Both the position numbers and the translations under genes were made by a program. A stretch of DNA of 10,286 nt. Source: Chloroflexota bacterium (GTDB taxonomy: Bacteria > Chloroflexota > Dormibacteria > CF-121). The notes under the pieces are model-generated. The model was not told where the DNA came from and did not search any database. It saw nothing but the letters and a program-made list of their open reading frames with translations. Within the stretch, counting starts at the first letter, position 1. Every line of letters begins with the position of its first letter. Positions 1 to 5,377 of this stretch are shown here, one piece after another. Location of the stretch: contig VBEQ01000215.1 in assembly GCA_005881235.1 (NCBI GenBank), positions 1-10,286 on the forward strand. Reading direction: 5' to 3'.

Positions 1-122
1 AGCGGCGGTGGGAAACCCGAAAGAGCGTGACCGTGACCTTCTGCCCGTCGTGTAAGCGGGGTATGTCGGTGGTGGGCATCGCCTTCTTCGTGCCCAGCCA
101 GCCCGAACAAGCCGCCGCGTAG
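1..122 (+). CDS. C-terminal fragment of a protein ending in a CPSC zinc-ribbon-like tail
   Basis: Only the last 39 codons are present, entering from the left edge in the frame that starts at base 3 and ending at TAG 120-122. The tail reads VTVTFCPSCKRGMSVVGIAF and then FVPSQPEQAAA. Most third codon positions are G or C, as expected for a real gene in this genome. The CPSC pair could be half of a zinc ribbon or rubredoxin-like knuckle whose partner cysteines lie upstream, outside the window. The final PSQPEQAAA is probably a disordered tail. The gene converges on the biotin carrier gene with a 12-bp gap, so it is not co-transcribed with it. I do not recognise the family and assign no function. 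Confidence 0.5.
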   Translation, partial: RRWETRKSVTVTFCPSCKRGMSVVGIAFFVPSQPEQAAA

Positions 123-134
123 CGCCGCCGGCGT

Positions 135-344
135 TTACTCGACCTCGATCAGCAGCTGGCCTTCCTGAACGGTCTGGCCTTCTTTCACGTGAAGCTTCGC
201 CACCCGTCCAGCGCTGGGGGCGTTGACCGGAATCTCCATCTTCATCGACTCCAGGATCATCAGGGTCTCGTCGGCCCGGACCTGCTGCCCTTCGCGGACC
301 ACGATCTTCCAGAGGTTGCCCGCCAACTCGGCCTTGATCTGCAC
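135..344 (-). CDS. Small biotin/lipoyl carrier protein (BCCP-like, 69 aa)
   Basis: This is a complete biotinyl/lipoyl attachment domain and nothing else. The biotinylation loop ESMKMEIP (residues 32-39) carries the acceptor Lys35. The flanking half-repeats, KIVVREGQQVRADETLMILE and GRVAKLHVKEGQTVQEGQLL, form the expected barrel-shaped pseudo-dimer. The biotinylated arm would carry CO2 between a biotin carboxylase and a carboxyltransferase in an acyl-CoA carboxylase. The usual N-terminal Pro/Ala-rich linker of AccB is absent, so it resembles the short stand-alone 'biotin/lipoyl attachment domain' proteins of some Gram-positive bacteria. The start is GTG (342-344), with a weak GAGAG upstream; no better start gives a whole domain. 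It is divergent from infA with 44 bp between starts. No carboxylase partner is in the window. The domain call is firm; the identity of the carboxylase is unknown. Confidence 0.9.
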   Translation of the reverse strand: MQIKAELAGNLWKIVVREGQQVRADETLMILESMKMEIPVNAPSAGRVAKLHVKEGQTVQEGQLLIEVE

Positions 345-373
345 GCACCCGATTCTCTCACGCGCAACTCGGG

Positions 374-379
374 TAATAT
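374..379 (+). promoter_or_regulatory. Candidate -10 element for infA
   Basis: TAATAT stands out as an AT-rich hexamer in the 44-bp divergent gap between the biotin carrier gene and infA. It lies 9 bp before the TTG start at 389, so a transcript starting 6-8 nt downstream would have almost no leader. No good -35 hexamer is visible 16-18 bp upstream (GATTCT at 351-356). It is a weak call based on position and base composition. Confidence 0.3.
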
Positions 380-388
380 GTCGACGGT

Positions 389-697
389 TTGCGCAAGAAA
401 CGTAGCTATCCGAAGAAACGTGGCGGCCCCACCACGCTGCGGCCCGGCATCGACACGCTCGAGGTCAAGGAGACCCCCGCCGGCAAAGAAGAGACGATCG
501 AGATGGACGCCGAGGTGGTCGAGCCCCTGCCGAACGCGATGTTCAAGGTGAAGCTCCAGACCGGACAGACGATCCTGGCGTATACCTCGGGGAAGATGCG
601 CAAGTTCTACATCCGGATCTTGATCGGCGACCGGGTTCGGGTCGAGCTCTCTCCCTATGACCTGACGCGCGGCCGGATTACCTTCCGCTACAAGTAG
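389..697 (+). CDS. infA: Translation initiation factor IF-1 with N-terminal extension
   Basis: The last 70 or so residues are a standard IF-1 OB fold: KEETIEMDAEVVEPLPNAMF, then KVKLQTGQTILAYTSGKMRK, FYIRILIGDRVRVE and ELSPYDLTRGRITFRYK. IF-1 binds the ribosomal A site with IF-2 and IF-3 during initiation. Family members are normally 69-75 residues and start just before the KEE segment. Here about 32 codons precede it, beginning RKKRSYPKKRGGPTTLRPG, strongly basic and then Pro/Gly-rich. No ATG or GTG lies between the upstream in-frame stop (TAA 374-376) and the domain. TTG 389 is therefore the only conventional start that includes the whole core; CTG within TTLRPG is an alternative. No clear Shine-Dalgarno is visible. 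The gene is not next to rpmJ or rpsM, unlike the usual ribosomal-protein operon position, so it could be a second copy. The family call is very secure; the N-terminus is not. Confidence 0.93.
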   Translation: MRKKRSYPKKRGGPTTLRPGIDTLEVKETPAGKEETIEMDAEVVEPLPNAMFKVKLQTGQTILAYTSGKMRKFYIRILIGDRVRVELSPYDLTRGRITFRYK

Positions 698-700
698 CAG

Positions 701-731
701 CCCCACCCTGTCCTCCCCCGGAGGGGGAGGA
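701..731 (+). repeat. GC-rich palindromic element, copy 1 (after infA)
   Basis: The element starts exactly 3 nt after the infA stop: a conserved lead CCCCACCCTG (701-710), then a perfect 9-bp inverted repeat, TCCTCCCCC (711-719) and GGGGGAGGA (723-731), around a GGA loop. A sister copy lies at 3732-3765 on the other strand. There is no T-run after the stem, so it is not a textbook terminator, although the hairpin should be very stable in RNA. Its right arm overlaps the only purine-rich candidate ribosome-binding site for the next gene. It resembles dispersed palindromic (REP-like) repeats of high-GC genomes. Confidence 0.75.
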
Positions 732-745
732 GAATAATCCTTGCC

Positions 746-1228
746 ATGGTCTGGCTTTATGCCCTGATCCTGCTGCTGCTGGCCGCCGCCCTGGTCGTCG
801 CGTACCGGGTGCTGGGTACGCCGTCGCGCCTCACCCCGCCCGACTACGACGTGGTGCTCGAGGACATCAGGAGCAGCGTCGAACGCGCCGCGACACGGCT
901 GCGGCGGTCCCTCGACGCCGAGCCAGAGCAGTCAGTGGTAGACGAGGCGACCGCGGCCCGGAAGATCTTCCAGACGGCCTACTATCAGACGCTCCGCCTG
1001 CGCCCCGCCAGCGGACCGGACCTGGCAGCCGATACCCGCGCCGCGATCGGACGCGCCTGCGAGGCCTACGACTGGGCGAGCCGGATGTTGGGGAGCGAGA
1101 GCGCCCAGAACCCGCTCGTGCGAGAGGCGGCCCGCCGCCTGATGGATGCGGGAGACGCCGTCCTCATGCAGGTCGAGCGGAAGCAGCCGGCGATGCCGGA
1201 CGCGCCTCGCGGAAATACCGGACCGTAG
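746..1228 (+). CDS. Membrane-anchored helical protein of unknown function (160 aa)
   Basis: One transmembrane helix lies at the very N-terminus (residues 3-24: WLYALILLLLAAALVVAYRV). A soluble, charged, mostly helical region follows, including DVVLEDIRSSVERAATRLRR and AATAARKIFQTAYYQTLRLR-like amphipathic stretches, and a Pro/Gly tail. With few positive charges before the helix and RR-rich residues after it, the soluble part may be cytoplasmic, but this is a guess. I recognise no domain. ATG 746 is 48 bp after infA; the best Shine-Dalgarno-like motif, GGAG at 729-732, is 13 nt away and lies in the arm of the palindrome. The last 65 bp overlap, tail to tail, the 3' end of the epimerase gene. 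Co-transcription with infA is possible unless the palindrome stops transcription. Confidence 0.75.
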   Translation: MVWLYALILLLLAAALVVAYRVLGTPSRLTPPDYDVVLEDIRSSVERAATRLRRSLDAEPEQSVVDEATAARKIFQTAYYQTLRLRPASGPDLAADTRAAIGRACEAYDWASRMLGSESAQNPLVREAARRLMDAGDAVLMQVERKQPAMPDAPRGNTGP

Positions 1229-2117
1229 CGTCGAGGCCGGCGTCGAGGCTCGTCTTCGGCTGCCAGCCCAGGGTCTTCTCGATCTTCCGCGCGTCGACCA
1301 CGGAACGGCGCTGCTCCCCGGGCAGGGGCGGCCCGTGCTCCTCGGGCTCAGTGCTTCCGGTCAGTCGCTTCAGCGTCTGGAAGATGGTGTTGATGTCGGT
1401 CTCGACGCCGGTGCCAACGTTGAACGAGCCAACGGCGTCCGAGTTGAGGGCGCGGGCGTTCGCCTCCGCTACGTCGCCGACGTAAACGAAATCGCGCGTC
1501 TGCCTGCCGTCGCCGTTGATGCGGGCCTTCTCTCCGCTCAGCAGCCGACGCGCGAAGATCGCGACCACGCCGGCCTCACCATGCGGGTTCTGTCGCGGCC
1601 CATAGACATTGGCGTAGCGCAGGGCCGCGTACGACAACCCATGCAGCGCGTTAAACGTTCGCAGGTACACTTCCGCCGACAGCTTTGCGGCGCCGTAGGG
1701 TGAGACCGGCAGCGTCGGGTAATCCTCCGGCGTCGGCGTCACGTCGGCGTCGCCATAAAGCGCACCGCCCGTGGAGGCGAAGAGGAAGCGGCGCACGCCA
1801 TGCCGCACGCTGGCCTGCAGCAGGGCCGCGGTTCCCAGCACGTTGACGCCGGCGTCGAAGACGGGGTCGTCGACGGAGCGGCGCACGCTGGCCTGCGCCG
1901 CCTGGTGGACGACGGCATCGGGCCGCTCGATGCGGAACAGCTCGTCGTTCCAGGGCGACCGCAGGTCCATCTGGTAGAAGCGCGCGTTCGCTTGCAAATG
2001 CTCGACGTTGCCGGTCGAGAGATCGTCCAGGATGACCACGTCGTGGCCGTCGGCCAGCAGCCGGTCGGCGACGTGGGAGCCGATGAAGCCCGCGCCCCCA
2101 GTGACGAGGACTTTCAA
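1164..2117 (-). CDS. NAD-dependent epimerase/dehydratase, GalE-like
   Basis: This is an extended short-chain dehydrogenase of the nucleotide-sugar epimerase/dehydratase family (317 aa, usual length about 305-330). The Rossmann dinucleotide motif TGGAGFIG is at residues 6-13. The acidic DDLSTGN (31-37) favours NAD over NADP. The active site is Ser115/Thr116 in FASTGGALYG plus Tyr141-X3-Lys145 in SPYGAAK. Substrate-side motifs RYANVYGPRQ (167-176) and RDFVYVGDVAEA (208-219) are typical. It most likely interconverts UDP-hexoses, but substrate cannot be read from sequence. The start is TTG (2115-2117), which overlaps the TGA stop of the upstream membrane-protein gene in TTGA, implying translational coupling. 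The family core ends near residue 303; the last 14 residues, Ala/Pro/Arg-rich, are encoded within the 65-bp overlap with the opposing gene. Confidence 0.93.
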   Translation of the reverse strand: MKVLVTGGAGFIGSHVADRLLADGHDVVILDDLSTGNVEHLQANARFYQMDLRSPWNDELFRIERPDAVVHQAAQASVRRSVDDPVFDAGVNVLGTAALLQASVRHGVRRFLFASTGGALYGDADVTPTPEDYPTLPVSPYGAAKLSAEVYLRTFNALHGLSYAALRYANVYGPRQNPHGEAGVVAIFARRLLSGEKARINGDGRQTRDFVYVGDVAEANARALNSDAVGSFNVGTGVETDINTIFQTLKRLTGSTEPEEHGPPLPGEQRRSVVDARKIEKTLGWQPKTSLDAGLDATVRYFREARPASPAASARPA

Positions 2118-3124
2118 CGCCGGTGACTCAGCAGGAAGACGACCAGCCCGACGGCGACCAGGCTCCAGTAGCTGATCAGGCGGTCGAGGATCGCCACCGA
2201 CAGCGCCTGGGAGGCGGTCAGACCGAAGAAGACCAGCACGGCGATGATGCCGCCTTCGACCAGTACCAGTCCGCCGGGTAGCGCCGGGATGGTGGTGAGC
2301 AGGGAGGCGACCAGCGCGATGAACATGATCTGCGCCAGGCTGAGGGAAATGTGCAGCGGCAGCGCCTGGACCACCAGGAAGAGGCGGGCGGACTCCGCCA
2401 TCCAGACCACAACGGTGAGGCCGAGCAGGAGTGGAAGCCGGCCGGCAAAGGCGCTCAGCAGCCCATGCTTGAAGCGGCTGGCGCGCTCGCGAAGGCGCTC
2501 GGGTAGGAAACGCGAGAGCCGACCCTCGCTGTAGCGGATCACGAGCAGGCCCGCGATCAGACCAGCAGCGATCACGAGGCCAACGATGAAAGCCGGGACG
2601 AAGCGCTCCGGCACCTGGGCGCGGAAGCTGATCAGACCGCTGGCTACCAGCAGGCTCATCAGCACCAGGAAGTCGAGCGCACGCTCGCTGAAGATCGTGC
2701 CCAGTCCCTTGGAGCCGGAGACCTCCGTCTGCTGCCGCAGCAGATAAGCGCGATAGAAGTCACCCATCTTGGCCGGAAGGACGCAGTTGGCGAACCAGGC
2801 GAGGATGATGATGTGAAACAGCTCGCCGAAGTGATTGCGCTCACCGGTGTTACGTAGCAGGATTTCCCAGCGGATGGTACGGACGACGAAGGAAAAGTAG
2901 AAGGCGGCGAACGCCAGCACGTAGAGGAACAGGTTCGTCTGGCTGATCGCCCGCAGGCTCTCGCCGTAGTCAAGCTGCACATGGGTCAGCACGACAAAGA
3001 GGACGACGGCCAGGATCGCGAAGGAAATCAGGGTGCGAGGATCGAGGAGCCGCTCGCGAAGCGCGGACCGTGGGGCCGCCGCCTGCGGCGGGACCGCCGC
3101 CGGTTCCATGTCGGGTTTCAACAT
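2114..3124 (-). CDS. Lysylphosphatidylglycerol synthase TM / UPF0104 flippase-like membrane protein
   Basis: This is a polytopic membrane protein of 336 aa with about eight hydrophobic segments, the first at residues 31-48. Family-typical motifs are present: RTIRWEILL (82-90), NCVLPAKMGDFYRAYLL (113-129, matching the N-x-x-x-P-x-R/K-x-G-[DE]-x-x-R-x-Y-L pattern), ERALD (147-151) and PALPGGLVLVEGG (280-292). This is the LPG_synthase_TM (PF03706) architecture, found in the MprF membrane domain and in archaeal AglD-like and bacterial UPF0104 proteins. The soluble lysyl-transfer domain of MprF is absent, so lipid lysylation is unlikely. Roles suggested for such stand-alone proteins are lipid or lipid-linked sugar handling. 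The N-terminal 20 residues are Pro/Ala-rich and cytoplasmic. ATG 3124 lies 26 bp after the preceding stop; Met6 is an alternative start. It is coupled by a 4-nt overlap to the epimerase, supporting a shared glycan or glycolipid role (inference). Confidence 0.87.
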   Translation of the reverse strand: MLKPDMEPAAVPPQAAAPRSALRERLLDPRTLISFAILAVVLFVVLTHVQLDYGESLRAISQTNLFLYVLAFAAFYFSFVVRTIRWEILLRNTGERNHFGELFHIIILAWFANCVLPAKMGDFYRAYLLRQQTEVSGSKGLGTIFSERALDFLVLMSLLVASGLISFRAQVPERFVPAFIVGLVIAAGLIAGLLVIRYSEGRLSRFLPERLRERASRFKHGLLSAFAGRLPLLLGLTVVVWMAESARLFLVVQALPLHISLSLAQIMFIALVASLLTTIPALPGGLVLVEGGIIAVLVFFGLTASQALSVAILDRLISYWSLVAVGLVVFLLSHRR

Positions 3125-3150
3125 ATCAGGGACCGGCCGGCGGGATCTTC

Positions 3151-3693
3151 TTATTCGGCGATCTTGCGACGGCGGAGGATCCTCTCGAGTAACGGCATCT
3201 TGTGCCGGGGCTTGCCTGCGGGGCCGTACTGCCGCCGAACCTGCTCCTGTTCCCGCGCCTCCAGGATGCGCGGGACCCAGTCCGACTCCAGCATCGCCGG
3301 TTCGCCGCCCTCCCAGGTCTTGAGGTAGAAGATGCCCTTGAGGGCGGTGAACGGAATCGCCAGCTCCTTCACTTCGCTCTGGTCGGGCGATACCAGGGAC
3401 AGGGTCACGCCGTAGCGGGACGTCCGCAGCTGGCGGTCGCTGTAGCCGCGCAACACCTCGTGGTCGACGAAGTGGATCGCGATTCGCTGATAGCGGGCGA
3501 TGTCGACCGCGTCCGACGGCGCACGCGAGTCGAGCAGGACGTACTTGAGGCTGCTGAGCGGGACAAAGGCGCCCCGGTTGTTGGTCCCGAGGTTGTGGAC
3601 CCGGGTCTCGACGACGGGCGTGTCCAATTCCCGCTTCGGAGGATCACCGTGCAACGTCTCGCCGTCGAGAAAACAGTAGATGGCGTGCGCCAC
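3151..3693 (-). CDS. Protein of two tandem small beta-rich domains, unknown function (180 aa)
   Basis: The protein is an internal duplication. Unit 1 (about 3-56) opens with FLDGETLHG (8-16) and closes with VPLSSLKYVLLD (44-55). Unit 2 (about 70-129) opens with FVDHEVLRG (75-83) and closes with IPFTALKGIFYLK (113-125). The layout, an F-x-D-x-E/G-x-L-x-G strand followed about 30 residues later by a P-[LF]-[ST]-x-L-K-x-[IV] strand, is what I recall for the small PilZ- or Hfq-like domain listed as DUF6982; I could not check this. Residues 139-180 form a basic, helical tail (EAREQEQVRRQ, RILRRRK). There is no signal peptide or membrane helix. The start is GTG (3691-3693) with GAGGG just upstream; the repeat unit supports it because starting later would remove the first strand. 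It precedes the membrane-protein/epimerase pair by 26 bp and follows the tadG terminator. Function is unknown. Confidence 0.8.
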   Translation of the reverse strand: MAHAIYCFLDGETLHGDPPKRELDTPVVETRVHNLGTNNRGAFVPLSSLKYVLLDSRAPSDAVDIARYQRIAIHFVDHEVLRGYSDRQLRTSRYGVTLSLVSPDQSEVKELAIPFTALKGIFYLKTWEGGEPAMLESDWVPRILEAREQEQVRRQYGPAGKPRHKMPLLERILRRRKIAE

Positions 3694-3702
3694 GTCCCTC
3701 GC

Positions 3703-3708
3703 ATTGTA
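3703..3708 (-). promoter_or_regulatory. Candidate -10 element for the 3693-1164 gene cluster
   Basis: On the minus strand this reads TACAAT, one base from the sigma-70 consensus, after a strong hairpin and T-run that should end the upstream operon. The hexamer 17 bp upstream is AGTTTT (3731-3726), a poor -35. The GTG start is only 9 bp downstream, so the transcript would be nearly leaderless, and the GAGGG motif would then be too close to the 5' end to act as a ribosome-binding site. Position makes a promoter here likely; the exact element is uncertain. Confidence 0.35.
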
Positions 3709-3725
3709 GGGGCTTCGTCGCCCTC

Positions 3726-3755
3726 AAAACTCCCTCCCCCGCTTGCGGGGGAGGG
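3726..3755 (-). terminator. Intrinsic terminator after tadG
   Basis: Read on the minus strand, CCCTCCCCCGC pairs perfectly with GCGGGGGAGGG around AA (11 bp including the inner GC), and the stem is followed by AGTTTTGAG. A very GC-rich stem directly followed by a short T-run, 13 nt after the tadG stop, fits rho-independent termination of the tad operon. The T-run is short (four), so efficiency may be partial. Confidence 0.6.
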
Positions 3756-3765
3756 CAGGGTGGGG
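3732..3765 (-). repeat. GC-rich palindromic element, copy 2 (after tadG)
   Basis: On the minus strand it begins exactly 3 nt after the tadG stop with the same lead CCCCACCCTG (3765-3756), then CCCTCCCCC (3755-3747), an inner GCAAGC, and GGGGGAGGG (3740-3732). The first 19 bases match copy 1 (701-719) at 18 positions. The single difference, the outermost stem base, is compensated in the opposite arm (T-A in copy 1, C-G here). It has the same orientation relative to its upstream gene as copy 1. Confidence 0.75.
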
Positions 3766-3768
3766 CGT

Positions 3769-5376
3769 TTACCTGACCAGGTACGACAACCCGCGCCAGT
3801 GCGGCACGTAATGCGAGTTGAACTGCACCAGCAAGCCCGCCGGGCTCTGGTGATAGTCCGTGGACTTGCAGGCGGGCGGGACGCCCGGCGTATTGGGCGT
3901 GTACGGCCCGGTGACCATATTGCCGCCGTCCAGGTCGACCTGCGGCGACACCACTTCACCGGTTACCGCGTAGCGGTTCGTGCCGTTTGACGCACTGACC
4001 GCCTTGAGGATGACGACCGTCCCGTGCGAGCCGTTGTTGTCGGCGTTGAAGATCGATCCCCAGATCTGGAACGGATAGTTGCCGGGGGTCCCCTTAGTGC
4101 CGTCGATCTCCTCGTCCCAGGGCGATCCATTCGGGCCGCTGATCGTGTCGGTGCTTTTGATGAAGAACACGATGCTGTCGGTGCCACTGGACACAAAGGA
4201 GGGGGCGGCGAAGAAGACGCTCGGTGAGGTGTTTCCGCTGGTGCCTGCCGTGAACTTCGCGTTGCCATCGAAGACGAAGATCACCCCGTTGGTCCTATCG
4301 GTCGCGGCTGGGAGGTCCGAGACGCCCCCAAATGGCCCGAACTTCGGCTGGCCGTCAGAGGTATTCGAGACGGTTCCGCCGGTGATAGTGAAGTCCGAGT
4401 CCTGCAAGTAATAAATCCCGTTGCTGAATTGATAACGCAGGTTGTTCTGGTTCAGGGTGATCGACCGGTTGCGGTACAGCCCGGGATAATAGGTCACGAC
4501 ATTCCCAGATGTCGTCGCCGGATCTGCATCCCTGGTCGGCTTGACGGGCGCCTCGTAGTTGGGCGATCCCTCGACCGGCTGGGATGTTCCAACGCTCTTG
4601 TACCAGTACTCGATGAGCGCGTGCGTGTCTGACGCTTGCGAATAGTAGAACTGCCCATTGAGGTTCATCCAGTCCCCACCCGGGTTGGGCGCGTGCCATT
4701 TCGAGTTCGACACAAGCCGGCCCTGGTCCGGATTCGGCTGGCAGATGTCGCTGCCGTTGAAGCCGTCGTCGATCTGGGCGTTGCCATTCTGGTCGAAGTT
4801 GACAGCGTTGCCGTTACCGCCGGCATCGAATCCGAACACCGTGTAGGTCTTGTTAAAGAAGCCGCCATGGGCGTAGGCGTCGGCGACCACGGCCGATGTC
4901 GTAAAGCCCAGGATGGCGGCAAACGTCAGGGGCACGTTGTAGGTCACCCGGACGTGGATCTCATTCGGATTGTTCCGGCTTGGGGTCCAGACCTGGACGG
5001 TTGCCGAGATGCGTGCTGCGGGCTCGGTGATGCCGCCACCGTATGAGCCGGGAATGTAGGCACCCGGCGCCGGTTTGCAATCGGTGCCGCTGGTGTCCCT
5101 CGGGGTGTCCTGTAGGCCCTTGAGCGCGTACACCGAGGCCTGGCATCCGGCGGATGCGATCATCGCCGTCGTCGGGATGGTATCGGCCGCGTTGGGAAGC
5201 AATTCCTGGGCACCCGCCAGGGCCCCGGCATCGGCGGCGTTCTGCACATCCCGACGCTGGAAATAAAGGCGGCCCGCGTCGAGGCCGAGGGCGATGATTC
5301 CGAACAGCGCCGTCGCGGACAGCGCCACGATCACGAGGCTCTGGGCGCGCTTACCTTTGCGAAGCTTGATTAGCAT
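3769..5376 (-). CDS. TadG-like pilus-associated protein with large beta-rich extracellular domain
   Basis: The N-terminus is a Tad/TadG-like membrane module. Basic residues 4-10 are followed by the hydrophobic helix SLVIVALSATALFGIIALGL (13-32), then the family signature DAGRLYFQRRDVQNAADAGA (33-52) and ALAGAQEL (52-59). Such proteins are anchored by this helix and project outward as part of Flp/Tad pilus or tight-adherence systems. Residues 170-535 are rich in Asn, Gly, Ser and Thr. They contain strand-like repeats such as YPGLYRNRSITLNQNNLRYQ, NGIYYLQDSDFTITGG, GVIFVFDGNAKFTAGT and AVTGEVVSPQVDLDGG. This 'PG-x-Y ... G-x-Y-Y-[LI]-x-D-x-x-[FL]-x-I-x-G' pattern resembles the beta-helix-like tails of some TadG/PilX-type proteins. 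Glu is missing at the pseudopilin +5 position (AQSLVI), so cleavage by prepilin peptidase is doubtful. ATG 5376 follows the preceding TGA by one base, so translation is coupled. The family call is strong; the tail fold is inferred. Confidence 0.85.
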   Translation of the reverse strand: MLIKLRKGKRAQSLVIVALSATALFGIIALGLDAGRLYFQRRDVQNAADAGALAGAQELLPNAADTIPTTAMIASAGCQASVYALKGLQDTPRDTSGTDCKPAPGAYIPGSYGGGITEPAARISATVQVWTPSRNNPNEIHVRVTYNVPLTFAAILGFTTSAVVADAYAHGGFFNKTYTVFGFDAGGNGNAVNFDQNGNAQIDDGFNGSDICQPNPDQGRLVSNSKWHAPNPGGDWMNLNGQFYYSQASDTHALIEYWYKSVGTSQPVEGSPNYEAPVKPTRDADPATTSGNVVTYYPGLYRNRSITLNQNNLRYQFSNGIYYLQDSDFTITGGTVSNTSDGQPKFGPFGGVSDLPAATDRTNGVIFVFDGNAKFTAGTSGNTSPSVFFAAPSFVSSGTDSIVFFIKSTDTISGPNGSPWDEEIDGTKGTPGNYPFQIWGSIFNADNNGSHGTVVILKAVSASNGTNRYAVTGEVVSPQVDLDGGNMVTGPYTPNTPGVPPACKSTDYHQSPAGLLVQFNSHYVPHWRGLSYLVR

Positions 5377-5377
5377 T

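Noticed and set aside
260..706. 148-codon open frame on the minus strand opposite infA
   Set aside because: It covers both infA and part of the biotin carrier gene in other frames and shows no domain; it is explained by GC-rich third positions.
1146..1703. 185-codon plus-strand frame opposite the epimerase
   Set aside because: It is fully accounted for as a shadow of the epimerase, which has a complete Rossmann fold and active site.
701..3765. The two palindromes as ends of one transposon or MITE
   Set aside because: They lie in inverted orientation 3 kb apart, but the genes between are ordinary chromosomal ones with no transposase, no target-site duplication is visible, and each copy is better explained by its position after a stop codon.
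3202..3990. 262-codon plus-strand frame spanning the 3151-3693 gene and the end of tadG
   Set aside because: It crosses the palindrome/terminator and two real genes antisense, and the translation has no domain features.
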